Of a stretch of DNA of 64,000 bases, positions 45,794 to 57,093 are shown piece after piece. Made by a program: the position numbers and the translations under genes. The stretch spans positions 5,932,876-5,996,875 of the forward strand of contig BDGG01000001.1 in the NCBI GenBank assembly GCA_001949185.1, given 5' to 3'. The notes below the pieces were generated by a model. That model made no database searches. It was not told the origin of the DNA and saw only the letters and a list, made by a program, of their open reading frames with translations. Within the stretch, counting starts at the first letter, position 1. Each line of letters opens with the position of its first letter. The stretch comes from Ramazzottius varieornatus (Eukaryota > Tardigrada > Eutardigrada > Parachela > Ramazzottiidae).

Positions 45794-46854
45794 TCAATCA
45801 TTCTCGTGTACAGACTCCGGAGGCGCTGCGCAGTCGATCTTCTGACTTGGACATTCTTCGTTCCATGAAGAACCGAACCAACAAGGTTTCCGATGAACTT
45901 CTACCTGTCCGGTGAAAACTTCCGCCACAGCACAAAAGACTGCTCGGCGGCAAACGGCACCGTTCTCTTTGACCAATACCTGACAGGTGTAACTAGCTCG
46001 TAGGGAGCAGTTGAATTGGAATTGTGAGTACGGCCAGCCTTCGTAACTGACTGATCTGTATGTTTCATTGGCCAGTTTAGTAGCCAGAGCTTTTTCTATA
46101 CTTTGTGCATAGAACCAAGTGTCTATTGAAGAAACAAGTAACGCACAGAGGATTGACCATGCCTGAGTTGTTTCAGAGTCTACGGCCCGATTCCGAGTAT
46201 CCTAGTTCGAGGCAACCCGTTCACACTGACGTTTTCGACGTTTCTGGGACACATATTGCTGCTTTTAAACGCGGATGACCTTTGAGTCATCTCCACCGAG
46301 CAATAACAACGGTTGCAGAGCTCCCATTGCCCAACCAGTCGAATGCGCGGTTCCGTAATGTTATTAAATTACCGCTAACAAGTAATACTGTAATTCGACG
46401 TGACTGTTGAATGCGGCGACCATGTTCAAGCCGTAACGGTATCGGAGAAACTGAAATCTGCACCATAGTGGGTATAAGGTACTCTGGCTAAAGTGGTATG
46501 TCGCTCATCACCTCTTGATCACGATGAGGGGTGTAACCTTCGGCGTGCACATCTGACATCGAATGTTCTCTAGCTGTTGAACGAGATCCGAACAGAGTAA
46601 CGGGTGGTAAAGCTCTGTCTCTAAGACGTGGACGCAGACACAGACCCGCTAGTTTGCAAACCGATGTCAAACGTCTCGCGTTGCGAATGTTATATATTTA
46701 TACAGTAAAGAGGATTTTGGAGCAGCTGTACTTGTAATATTACTCACCGCATTGAGTTGCATCATCCTGCCTAGCAATCCGTTATCTGCAATCGATTCGC
46801 ACAGGTCGGACATATCCATTTCGTGGGCAGTAATGAGCGTTGATGCACTCGTTA
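45794..46854 (-). CDS. candidate gene for an unidentified Cys-rich protein, 2 exons seen
   Basis: Exon 46748-46854 (complement) reads on through MDMSDLCESIADNGLLGRMM to a GTGAGT donor. A phase-0 acceptor at 46202 opens a 136-codon exon, 45794-46201, which needs no ATG. It contains a hydrophobic stretch (AWSILCALLVSSIDTWF), a helical segment (IEKALATKLANETY) and a Cys-rich end with seven Cys: NCSL, YTCQ, AVCRR, VFCA, KPCWF, EECPS, IDCAAP. Cys spacing and one N-glycosylation site (NCS) suggest an extracellular fold. Upstream exons were not found and no family is recognised; chance cannot be excluded, though two phase-compatible exons are encouraging. Confidence 0.35.
46463..46476 (-). repeat. 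isolated ACCCACTATGGTGC repeat, inverted
   Basis: Reverse complement of the first repeat at 936, far from the CACTA-like element. Confidence 0.5.
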
Positions 46855-48205
46855 CTGGTAGAGGGAAATTTTAGCTAACTATGGTAAAGGTTTCGCTTAC
46901 CGGATTACCTGACTAACCTGGGTCATGAATGATCGAGTTCGTCTATTTGCGACCACTTCGAGAAGCTCGAATAGTTCTTGCTTCTTATTGGAAATGATCT
47001 ACCCATTTCGGACAGAAGTAAATACCGTAGTAACCCACAGTACTCCTCGAATATGACTGGTATGAAAACCAAATCTGTGACTTCCTGCTATGAAAAGTTG
47101 CCTACAAAGAGTGCTGCTCGACCATCCGGTGAAACATGCTAATTGACCTTCTGGACAGTACCCGCTGGACCAAAGTATTTGACCTAAAGCGGTGTCTCGA
47201 GGCATCTTGCCGTTGCCATCCGGAAGCCGAAATTGCAGTGTTCAGCTTGTTGAAGACAGCCGGTTTACCTTCTTAGTACATTTAGACAACTACCCTAAAT
47301 CTCTATTCATCGCTTAAAATCTCGGTCGGCCTTAAAAACCCACTTCCGCATGCACGAAGCACTCGTCTGGATTTTCGTTGGTTCTTCTTCTCACGAAATC
47401 GAGACGCTAAGCATCAAGGAATCTGGTCGAGAGCTCGGAAGAAGGTATTCGTAGGTGTTCGAAACTAGTCGACGTTGGCCCTGACTCTTGAAGAACGGAA
47501 CAGAAGAAAGCGGAGCGAACGAATGATATGATTTTCGATAAATTATTCCAAAGGCAAGCATAGGTTTTCCGTTTTCGTACAGTAATCAACCATAACACTC
47601 CTTCTGGAGCTCATATCGGTAAAGGAAACTAGGGAATGTAGTCACGCACTCAGGTTGACTGCGAGTCTGCGACGTAAGTTACGAAAGTTAGTTATGAGAA
47701 CGAACACGGAAACGGAAGCGGCATTTTTTACCTTTATTTTATTTTTTCTTTTGTTTTACAGGTATATTTTCATTTTTTTATTCATTTTTCAGTTTTTTCA
47801 ATTTTTTTTGGTAGTTTTCTTCGCCATCAGCAGGCGCACAGTATCATTTCCAAATGAAAAACCTAAGTCATCTAGGGTACAAATCTGATCCACCAACTAA
47901 ATAACGAAGAAGTCAGAAGAAAGAGTCTACATTGCAGACAGACGAGCCGTTTCAACTAAGAATTTTCCGTATCCGCACTAAACCACCAAAACATTTCATC
48001 CAAGAACTCACCAAAGAATACAATTTTTTTTAACAATTTTCAAACTCAAAACGAGCAGATAAAGCAGCGTAAAATACCCGCACCATTTGTATTCTCTCTG
48101 AAGATGTCTGAACTGTACAGAAAGAAGTTCTTCAGAAGAAAAAACTCGGAACGGAGGGAAAGGACTTCGACCAACACATGCGCCACCTCATCCGAGGACG
48201 CTTCT
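46855..48205. other. no gene recognised; T-rich tract at 47728-47815
   Basis: Minus-strand frames at 46999-47275 have no clear splice linkage. 47728-47815 is T-rich, and on the minus strand AATAAA occurs at 47733-47738, a possible distal polyadenylation signal for the poly(A) polymerase gene about 470 nt away. Confidence 0.35.
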
Positions 48206-51200
48206 TCAACCAACCGGCACGGTCACATTTCCCCCACAGAACCTCTTTGTAGGTGTCTCTTCCAGGATACCATCCGTCAAGGAGTCATCCGATAGACTGG
48301 CTGAACCTTGTGAGGACTTGGTTGGGGAACTATGCGTAGAGTTGCTGGTACCGTAGCCCGAAAGACTGGATGTCAAACCGATCAGCGCCAGCTTCTCGTT
48401 GCTTATGACTTCTTCCCTTTCCGAACTCTTTCTCTTCACCCCTCTTCTTTCAATTTCATCGTTTTCCTCTTCCTTCTTCACGATCACTTCTTCGAACTTG
48501 ACTTCACTGTCCACTGTTTCCTCAACCTTGAACGAAGCTAAACCAAGCGGAGCTGTATCCTCCAGCTTGACTAAAGGCGAAGTGGTATCCGAATTTTCTA
48601 GCCTTGCGGAAGCGACTTCCAGTAGATTCGCTTCTTCTTCCATCTTGACCAGCGCCAGCGAGGATTCACTCAAACTCATCCCCAGCGTTACAGAACTGAG
48701 CACAGGCGATGCAGGAGCTGATGTGGGTTCCTTGTTCTGTAGCGGAGACGCGGACGGTGGAGAACGGCGTTTCGGTGCGGGCATCGAAGGCGAGTTCGGG
48801 TCTGAGCTGATGACGCTGGAGACCGTTCTCTTTCGGATCTGCTTGACGGGAATACCGATAGATGGAGAGGGAGCTGAAGTCTCGCTGTTGCTGTCACGTC
48901 GAGCGATGCCAGTTCGGGGTCTGCCGTTGACTGGAGCGCCGGTGGAGTCTCGCTTAGCCCCGCCGTTTTGGCGTGAGGCGTTAGCAGCTGCCTTTCTCTC
49001 TCGGAAAATTTTGGCATCGGAGAGGGTCTTCAGTTCGGGATCGTCGCGGATGACATTAGCGGGAATGTAACTGGCTAGCTCGCTCTGCTGGCAGTACTTG
49101 ATTGCGATGTCCATGTCCGTCTTGTCCGTTTTGATCCCTATGAAAACAAGAGAAAAATATAAATAAGAAATCACTCTTTTTCCCCTTTTTGACAGAAATC
49201 AGAAGAAAAATGTTAAGCTTCAGAAAAATACCCCTCAATATTTCATTATTAATTTTACGAATTATTTCTCAAATTCAAAATTGAATTTGAAATTCCATTA
49301 AATATCCAAGTTTTAAATTTGCAATTTACAAAATTCAGTTTTTTCAATTCACAGTTCAAATTCCAAAATTCGTTGCGAGTAGATAGCACGGTAGCGACTT
49401 CTGTGTTTTTGAATGAGTAAGAAAAGCCTACTATTTTCACCACTATTTTTTGTAACGAGAGTTCATAAGGAAATCTGGAGCTTGTCAGCCCTCTCAGAAG
49501 TTCATTAAAGACGGCCCTGCATGGTTTACAGTCGACATTGGGTGGGTGAAACCTACCACAATAACTGCCGTACTGTCGGACGGTGTCCATGAACATCCGC
49601 ACTTCCGTCCCAATGTTCAGGTTAGGAGTGGCGCCTTTTCCGTGTGCTTTGGCTCCTTCCCACGAGCCTCTCAGCCCAATCAGCCACTGTACCCCAATGT
49701 AGCCAGGCATGTAGTCTTCCTTCATCGGGAAATCCCGCGGGTTGATGTGGACTGTCACCAGGAAGTCACTCTTCTCCAAATCCGCCACCAGCAACCTCAA
49801 CCTGCAATATGAGAAACATTATCAAGATTAACGATTATGCATTCAGTTTCCATTACAGTCAGATCAAATGGCAGCAGTTTGTAGGAAAATTCCGGAGCTC
49901 GACGGCACTGTTCCTCCAAGTGGCGCACGCGATCAGCTAATAGTCCCGAAGGCGTGCGCTACTTTGGACAATAATCTTTCAGGTTTGTCCAAGTGGCGCG
50001 CGCTTGCAGCCAGCATACTGAAAACGTGCCCCACTTGGGATAACATTGTTGAGTTTTTCTCTGCGGTTTTCTCGGAATACTTGGTCTTAAATTCCTTACC
50101 TAGATTCCACACAGCCTTTCCATAGTTTCAATTCTTCCTTATTGGTGGCATAAGCCATGACTACGATGTAGTGTTTGTAGCCCCAGAAGGGGAAAGGTTT
50201 AAAGAGTTCGGTCCATACTGGGGCGTTCTTGGCTTCGTCCGGCTTGGTATAGATCTGTGTCATGACAGCAGAGGCGTTACGAAACTCTCCCGACATGATT
50301 TTCTGTGTAGAACGTCCGACGTTGTAGGTTGAGTTCTGGTGAGGAAAGGAAGGAGTGATGATGGGCATGAGGTGATGTCGATCACCGCCGGGGTTACGAG
50401 GATCCCAAATTGGCATCCCCACGTCGATGTCTGCGGGACCCGTGTCAGGTAGCTTTAGAAAGACAGGTTGTGGCCACTTCCATTTGGCTGAAAAGGCAAA
50501 GAAACCCGGTAAGAACCACGGAACAGAATATGACTGTGCGAGATGACCCATATGTGAGCATTTCAAGCACCTGCATACAGGAGGCAGACACTGACCACAG
50601 GGCCAATTGTACCCAGGTGTGTGATATACCAATCGAAGCAGCAGTGAACAATCAAGCACATCAATCAACTCAATTTACTACAGCTGCAGCCCATTAAATC
50701 AATCAAAGGTACGCTGAGCCTACCGAAAATGGCAAAGAATCTGGAAAGGATGGTCGGTGGTTCGGCGTTGGGGAATTTCTGACAGACGAATGCCACGAGA
50801 ATAGCCCAAGAAACACCACCGAGAAAGCCCAGGACGTTCGAGTAGATACCACGACGCTTTGCCCATAGCTTGATGGCACGAAGGGTCCACCGAAAGGTGT
50901 TGAGCGACTTGGCCATGGCCACTGTATCGTGAGGCGGTCCGACCAATGCCAAGATCTCGTCCGTAACTCGACAACCGTTCAGTGAACGGACACATTTGAT
51001 GTCCATGGACCTGATGATGTCGTTATCCATCAGGTCTTGAGCATCGGGAACTTGTTTCAACATCACCCTGGAAGAAGAGAAACTATCAACGGTTGATCAA
51101 AACAACTAAGGCTGATCAATCAACTCGCCCCAGGTTGCTGCACACACCACGTGGTACGATAATAAACACTGAAATCCACGTGACCAATTTTGATTTGACA

Positions 51201-51788
51201 TTCCGCTTGATTGAACTGACTCAGAAAGACGAGAAAGAAATCTTACCTGGCGAACGTCAGATCGATCTCCACATCCCGAAAATACATCTTGATGACAGGC
51301 ACGAAGGCATTATCGACAGCTCGAAGGTCTGTCACATCCGACTGACGCTTCAGACGTTCCACAAACGAAGTGAAGAAGTCCTTCCGTTCGACGTGTTTCG
51401 GTGCAATCAACAGCGCGTCGATATCGCCTCCTTTGGAATGCACACCAAGACGATACGAACCGAAAGCCTTAACACCTCCGCCAGCCATGTCAGCATCCGA
51501 GTCAGGTAGCCCCTTCTGAAGAGCGATGTCCCGAATCCAATCGCGAGCCAGCTTGTCCAGGTCTCCCATCACTGATATACGATGGGATTCTTCCGCCGCA
51601 CATTCCATCACCGACTGACTAGCCAAGAAGCCTTGTAGCGATTCGCTAAGCTCATGATCTTGCTGTGTTCCCACAGCCCTGCTGATGGGAGACGTGAGTC
51701 CAACCCACGATTGGTAAGCCATAAGGATATCTGCCAGATGAGAAAGAGCGACGCTGGAAGAATCCTCTTCCGTCGAGCGCAGCTTCAT
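48206..51788 (-). CDS. canonical poly(A) polymerase, complete, 5 exons
   Basis: Exons (complement): 48206-49137, 49557-49801, 50100-50487, 50724-51067, 51247-51788; 816 aa. It adds poly(A) tails to pre-mRNA 3' ends in the nucleus as part of the cleavage/polyadenylation machinery. The nucleotidyltransferase core is intact: FGSYRLGV with Gly110-Ser111, catalytic Asp122 and Asp124 (GDIDALL) and Asp176 (VEIDLTF). The central domain has SLNGCRVTDEIL, IKLWAKRRGIYS and GFLGGVSWA; the RNA-binding region has WDPRNPGGDRHHLMPIITP and NSTYNV. The last exon encodes a long Ser/Thr-rich, acidic tail with basic clusters (KQIRKR, PKRR, VKRK) that could be nuclear-localisation signals. The intron 49802-50099 contains two palindromes, and the intron 49138-49556 is AT-rich with repeated AAATTC motifs. 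Confidence 0.9.
49918..49964. repeat. 47-bp palindrome family, copy 6 (poly(A) polymerase intron)
   Basis: Ends AAGTGGCGCAC and GTGCGCTACTT; one mismatch in the stem. Confidence 0.8.
49991..50036. repeat. 46-bp palindrome family, copy 7 (poly(A) polymerase intron)
   Basis: Ends AAGTGGCGCGCG and CGTGCCCCACTT with interior CTTGCAGCCAGCATACTGAA, closest to the family consensus interior. Confidence 0.8.
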
Positions 51789-52567
51789 CGAAGTGGTGAA
51801 TTTACGGTGGACTTTGGAGCAGTTTCTTCACACCAGTTCGAATGTCAAACACTAAAGCGCAACACTGGTGTGATACACTCCAAATGATCAAGTTTCAAGA
51901 AAGAAAACGAACCTTGAATGGACGAAGAAACCATGATGATCCACGAACAAATCTGTCGTCGACAGCAGGTTACAAAGGTCTTTCACCTCCGGCAGCCTGT
52001 CCTGCTTCTACTATCAACGTCGATGACTGACTCGGACTATCTCCAAACCAACCTGACACAAGGGAAAGGAACAATGGACCTCGTAAACTGTTCCGTTAGA
52101 AATGCGAGAGAAACTCGCCGAGAAAATCTGGAAAATACTAGTTTTCAGACGGTGTGTGACGTTCCTCCGCAAATCCAGCATGGTTTCTGTTTGATGCGGA
52201 TCATAAAGGTATATCCTACTCACTGTTCATGCAGTCAACGAGCCAAGTCCTATTCACCTATACCGCGGTAGGCGTTATTCACACTCGTCAGCGAGAACAT
52301 AGGAAGACACCATGACGCAACAGTCAGAGACTGCGTCTGGTCACGCGACTCTGTGTTATAGTTCCGGTGTCACGTGCATCAATATGTAAGAAGGCTCTCG
52401 AAAGATTGATTAGCGAACTTGATTGGGCTCGTCGAAGCGATAAGTTTTATCAGAGTGATTATGACAAAATATTCATACAAGTATTCCAGTAATTCCACCG
52501 GACCATCAGAAATACATGGGAGCGAAACAGCAGCAAGCAATAAAGCGGAAATTCCAGTTAGGTCAGT
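51789..52567. other. intergenic between F-box and poly(A) polymerase genes
   Basis: Holds the 3' UTR of the F-box gene and the promoter of the poly(A) polymerase gene; no TATA box or other gene is evident. Confidence 0.5.
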
Positions 52568-53939
52568 TTAGTCAGGCAATATTTCTTCCACAATCTCTAC
52601 GGTCTCAACCCTGTCTATCTGAAGCATTGGGTGGACCCAGTTTCGTCGGAACTCTTCTTCCTCCGCGGTTAATGGATCCCTTGGCTTCTCAAGGATCTTC
52701 ATGTTCTTGCACGTGCTGAACGGCTTGTAGACATCGCTAATGGACGCCAAACACGTGCAGATGGTCGAGGTGGTGTGTGTCGGACACAACGGAACGGCAT
52801 GTGGTGGAGGGGGAAGGTCGAGTTTCCCATCCGCGATCATCCGAGCGATGTACGAAACCGACACCGCGAATCGTTCAATGTCATGTCCGTCCGCGTAGTC
52901 ATACCTCTCGTTCGAGCTCAGATCTTTCGGGGGTTCAGAGGTTCCTTTGTCGTAGTACCCATCAATACAAGCATTCAAAGCCTTGTCGAACCTAAAAACA
53001 CAAATCAATTGAAATTTAAGCGGTATGTGTGTGCAAAATTTTGTTGTTCCTCACGATTCGTCCGAAGCATTCCAGCAGCCAAAGTCAAGCTTCTCTTGGC
53101 TCTTCAAGGTTTCTCGACAGATCCTCAGCCATTTCAACTGGTCGTTCGGGTACGGGAACGTCAGTTCCTTGTCCATTAACCGAATACGATGGCGCACCAG
53201 TTTTTCTCGCATTGGACTAGCCAACGAAAGCTGCGGTAACATCGCTTCGCCGTAATGGGTCGGAAACAGCCCGTAAGAAGCGTCTTTGCCATGTAGCTCC
53301 GAGTTGTTCTTACTGGAGACCAAATTACACTGGACCAAAGCAAACGTCACAGGGCATTCGCACGTCTCAACACCCAGGTCCCGCAGCCAACAATGGTACA
53401 GGTAGTCGAAGTTTCGGCCGTTGGCCAGGATAACACGACGCAACTTCAGACCACCGGCAATGGCTTCTTTCATCTGGATCACATTGCAGAAACGTCGCAG
53501 AGGTGATGTCTCAGCGGTGTCAGTATCATCGACTCGTTTAATTTGGTCGAAGTTGATGATCAATGCTTGGGTGTTCCTCAGCGCAGCTCGGAGAGGCGCT
53601 TGTAGCGACACGACCGACTTGACGAGTTCATCGTCTTCGGAATACGGAAGACGCCTGATCCTTTCAGTGCTGTCGATTAGCAAGGTAGAATGTGAATCAT
53701 TCACTGAAGATTTCCATGCGCGACACACCCTGCAAAAAATCCATATGTCAGAATATGTGACACACAACTATAGATTATTATTTACCGTACACTTACCGTT
53801 GGTGAATCAATCTGTGAATCAGGCCGAGTTGTTCGAAAATGTCACCCGTTAATGTATCGGGTAGATTGCTCCAGTGAGGAGCATTTTCTGCGGAAACTTG
53901 TAATTGGTCATTGTACAGAAAAGGGTCATATTTATCCAT
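52568..53939 (-). CDS. F-box protein, complete, 3 exons
   Basis: Exons (complement): 52568-52991, 53055-53729, 53797-53939; 413 aa. An N-terminal F-box is visible: WSNLPDTLTGDIFEQL, then LIHQR joined across an intron to VCRAWKSS. F-boxes dock on SKP1 in SCF ubiquitin ligases. The remainder has no obvious leucine-rich or WD repeats but contains a structured region (FALVQCNLVSS, YGLFPTHYGEAMLPQLSLAS, LTFPYPNDQLKWL), a Tyr/Asp segment (ACIDGYYDKG), KLDLPPPPHAVPL, and an acidic C-terminal end. A broken paralogue lies at 59.0-60.4 kb on the opposite strand, showing that the gene belongs to a family in this genome. It is 780 nt upstream of, and on the same strand as, the poly(A) polymerase gene. 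Confidence 0.8.
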
Positions 53940-54731
53940 GACGATGATGATCGTTCCTCCTGACAGTCTCCTCTGCGATACTCAGGATTTCGGACAGTGT
54001 CCTGCAGATAGTAAATCAAATTTGAGCAAGGGTACCCGGGACAATTCAAAGGAAGGTCTTCGTCCAGAATACAGTAGATATCACAGAAGCCGACCTGAAC
54101 GACAGGCCATACAGCAAATTTCAAGGCGAATCTCTCAGCAAAATACTTTAGTGTGAAGGTTACTCACATGTACAACATGAAAATGGCCAGACAACGCAGA
54201 GTCGCAGAGTGCAGACGTCCGCTGCGATCGAAGAACAAGCAGGCAGCAGCCAAGCTCGAGCAACTTCGCGGTCCGCCCACAATAATCAATATCCAAGTGA
54301 CTCAACTGTGATAAGAAACGCTCTGAGCAACTCTGCGGTAGGATATCAACAAAAAAAACCAGTATCGTTCAGTTCCTCGTGGTCGGCGTCGCGGCGGTGA
54401 ATGATACCGTAATAAAGTTTGCGGTGACCGGGGACGAGCCTGATGAAAATTCCGCTTTCAAAAACAAAACATTTGATCAACGAATTTGATTGACCGGAAG
54501 TTCAACAGCTTTCGTGTACTTTTCGCTACAGTCAAAGCTGAAATTGCGTAAGCCTTTATCATAATGCCGCCTCCACCAGAACTGACTCATATTTCTTCCA
54601 GTTATTCAGTTACCTGTTATCCCGAAGAGTATTTCGCGCCGCAAGGTTGAGGACGGTACGATCGGTCCCGTCTGGTGTGTCGAGATAACGCCGAAATTCA
54701 ACAGTCGACTGAATCGACTCGACGCCGCACA
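53940..54731. other. divergent promoter region between F-box and Mpv17-family genes
   Basis: Only very short frames: a basic 47-codon plus frame from about 54171 and a 28-codon plus frame starting MPPPPELTHISSSYS at about 54564. The latter could be an upstream ORF or non-coding. No TATA box seen. Confidence 0.4.
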
Positions 54732-55652
54732 ATGTCCATCTTTGTCCGTACGCGGAACGTCTTATTCGGCCCTCGGTATCTTCTTATGACAAACACTGCT
54801 CTTGGTGGAGGATTGCTGGGATTAGCCGATGTGGCAGAGCAGACACTGGAAATCAAAGTATTTCGATCGACAACGAAATACGACTGGCCGAGAGCAGGTA
54901 AATCAAATTAATGAGAAATCTACAGCTTAGGACTACGGTTGATTGGTTCAGAGCGGATTTTCAGGTGGGCTTGCGCCCTACGTCATCGCGTTCTGCCGTC
55001 AGCGCGATTGATTGGTGAACCGGTTACGGAATTGATTGATGTACCGCGGTACTTGATCATTGCACAGCGCTCTGCGCTGGTCATTTCCATTTAATACGCA
55101 GACCAGCATGACGTCACTGTGGACCATGAGTTTCTTTCCTCGGTATGGAGAAAATGAGTTCTACACGGGGTCATGTTATTTTCAGGTCGTATGGCTGCGA
55201 CTGGTCTGCTCGTTGGGTCACTCGGACATGGATGGTACAAGGTCCTCGATAAAGCTCTTCCTGGAATCGACAGAATAACTGTGATAAAGAAAGTCGTCGC
55301 GGACTTGCTGATTGCTGGTCCGGCCACTGCTTGGGTCTTCTTTTGGGGTACGTGGAGTTTCCCCATCAAATGCTTCTTCGCTTGGTTCTCATGTGTTAGT
55401 GTTGTGTGGGTATTTTGGTTTGCAGGTATTGGTACGTTGGAAAGGAGGCCTCTTAAAGAAATCTGGGATGAATTCAAGCTCAAGTTTCCTTATATCTTCG
55501 CACTGGACTGTGTTGTATGGCCTCCTGCTCAAGCCATAAACTTCTTCTACCTGGCTCCTCAGTACAGGATGGTCTACGTCAACACGATTGTCTTCTTCTG
55601 GGACATCTTGATTTCCTATATCAAACATCAGTGGGATCCGAGCAAGAAATGA
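54732..55652 (+). CDS. Mpv17/PMP22-family membrane protein, complete, 3 exons
   Basis: Exons 54732-54897, 55186-55347 and 55426-55652; 184 aa, the usual length for the family. Mpv17-type proteins are four-helix proteins of the inner mitochondrial (or peroxisomal) membrane linked to mitochondrial DNA maintenance and ribosome assembly. Family marks: N-terminal LFGPRYLLMTNTALGGGLLG, the block GRMAATGLLVGSLGHGWYK, LDKALPG, KKVVADLL, and the C-terminal signature WPPAQAINFFYLAPQYRMVY followed by Trp-Asp. The segment LLGLADVAEQ resembles the Gly-Asp step of MPV17L2. An in-frame ATG at 54675 would add 19 residues. Its TGA stop (55650-55652) overlaps the ATG of the next ORF. Confidence 0.85.
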
Positions 55653-55933
55653 GCATTACTTTTGTTTTAGTTTTTACCATTTGGGTAACCGTATGTCCCT
55701 TGCTGACTTCGGATTCCTCATGGGCTTTCCATTGGAAGTCTTGGCACCGCGTTGTTGTGTCTGATGCGTCGCCACTTCCTGCTCAATACATAATACTGCA
55801 TGTAACGGCACTCCTTCTGTATCTATTCTTCGTTTTATTTTTAGTGGTTCGTTTCGTTGGTTCCACGAAGCAACTATCGCAGCTCGTTACAGACCCAGAA
55901 TTGATGGCCAAACTCAGTCGCCAAAGTTCATAA
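55649..55933 (+). CDS. small single-pass membrane protein ORF overlapping the Mpv17 stop
   Basis: 94 aa in a different frame from the Mpv17-family gene; the start and the upstream stop share the bases ATGA at 55649-55652. The protein has a hydrophobic N-terminus (MSITFVLVFTIWVTVCPLLT) suited to a signal peptide, a short luminal or extracellular part (FHWKSWHRVVVSDASPLPAQ), a strong transmembrane helix (ILHVTALLLYLFFVLFLVVR) and a polar tail. No splice acceptor is needed. If both frames are on one mRNA it would be translated by reinitiation, which is unusual for animals; a separate promoter within the last Mpv17 exon is possible. No orthologue recognised. Confidence 0.6.
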   Translation: MSITFVLVFTIWVTVCPLLTSDSSWAFHWKSWHRVVVSDASPLPAQYIILHVTALLLYLFFVLFLVVRFVGSTKQLSQLVTDPELMAKLSRQSS

Positions 55934-56114
55934 AATCTCGTTGATATTAATATGTATTGGTCCCCTTCACCCCCGGCGCGCTGGCCAGACACTAAGGGCG
56001 TGACCTTTTACCTTCGAAAAATTAAAATCATCTGGAAAATTGCATTCCATCTTCGTGAGCTGTATGAGGTCGTATTTGCTGCATTGAAAAAACACTTCGA
56101 AACTCAGGACGAGA

Positions 56115-56891
56115 ATGGAGGATCCTTGGGGTGAATGTGAAAGCGAAGCCAGCGATGTATCCTTCGCTAAGTTCCAGAACAGTGACGTCTTCGGAACGCA
56201 GTTCTCTTTTGAGAACAACTTCAATTCACGAAGAGATTTCAAAAAGCTTCCGGACTCTGATGAATACGTTTCTGCTCTAGGTAAGTCCTTCGAACATTCC
56301 AAATCTTTATGCATGAGAAAAGACTCACGACTCTGGAGTGTGAATGAATTGGTCCAGAAATGCGCCACTTGATCCGATCATCGTAATGGTGTGGCTAGTT
56401 GTACGCGACGGGTTGATTGAAGTAACGGTTTTCACTTGATTGATCGTCTCTTTGTAGAGCGGAAGTTGGCTAGAGTGCAAGGAAAGAAACGACCTGCCTC
56501 CTCCGCTGCTTCCTCCGGACCGTCTAGTCGAGATTTCGTCAGGAGCCTAACCGCTCTGCGAAACGACCGTATGCGCGAACTTTTGGGCACCGAAAGTGCG
56601 CCATCCGTAGCATCAGTCTCGAACCCGGAATTCTTACCCAGCACTGAAAATATCGATATCGACCCTGATAACGACCCACTCTACTCCTCCTGGCTAATGC
56701 AGCGACTATTCCCTGATCGGCAAGCTCTGTCCGAAGAAGAACTGGCATCGCTCCTACGGTTCGATGTCCTGGCTAGGCTGAACGACCAGTTTTGCCCCAC
56801 CCCGGGTTCGGAAAACGTATCGAACCAAGCAGACGAGCAACCAACATATGATACCACTTCGCAAAAGCTTCCACCAGAAGACTCACGGTGA
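56115..56891 (+). CDS. CCDC32: CCDC32 homologue, complete, 2 exons
   Basis: Exons 56115-56280 and 56458-56891; 199 aa. CCDC32 is a small coiled-coil protein that in vertebrates helps assemble the AP2 clathrin adaptor and is linked to ciliary and craniofacial disease. Matching features: an acidic N-terminus with DPWGECESE, the conserved LPDSDEYVSALERKLARVQG (coiled-coil start, spanning the splice site), SRDFVRSLTALRNDRMREL, and a C-terminal segment LYSSWLMQRLFPDRQALSEE. The length is close to human CCDC32. The assignment rests on these motifs in order. A polyadenylation signal follows at 57077. Confidence 0.7.
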
Positions 56892-57076
56892 ATACACGTG
56901 GCATATGGAGTGTGTCTTCCTGATGCATTTCTTACTTCGTGTACTTCGTGCTAGTTCGGGTAACCATGTTACGTGCTGATAGCTTTGGTGTCCATAATTG
57001 TTGGAAATATTTTAATGTTTTAGTGAGATCAGAGCACTGTGGTCAACGACCATGAAAGACTCAAAGAGTCCACACA

Positions 57077-57082
57077 AATAAA
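57077..57082 (+). terminator. polyadenylation signal AATAAA of the CCDC32 gene
   Basis: 186 nt after the CCDC32 stop and only 12 nt before the stop codon of the convergent carrier gene, so the two transcripts probably overlap at their 3' ends. Confidence 0.6.
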
Positions 57083-57093
57083 GATACTGTCAA

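Noticed and set aside
47655-47888. Hydrophobic 77-codon plus-strand frame
   Set aside because: Phe/Ile runs come from a T-rich tract; the composition is an artefact.
48399-49070. 223-codon plus-strand frame
   Set aside because: Antisense shadow of the Ser-rich last exon of poly(A) polymerase.
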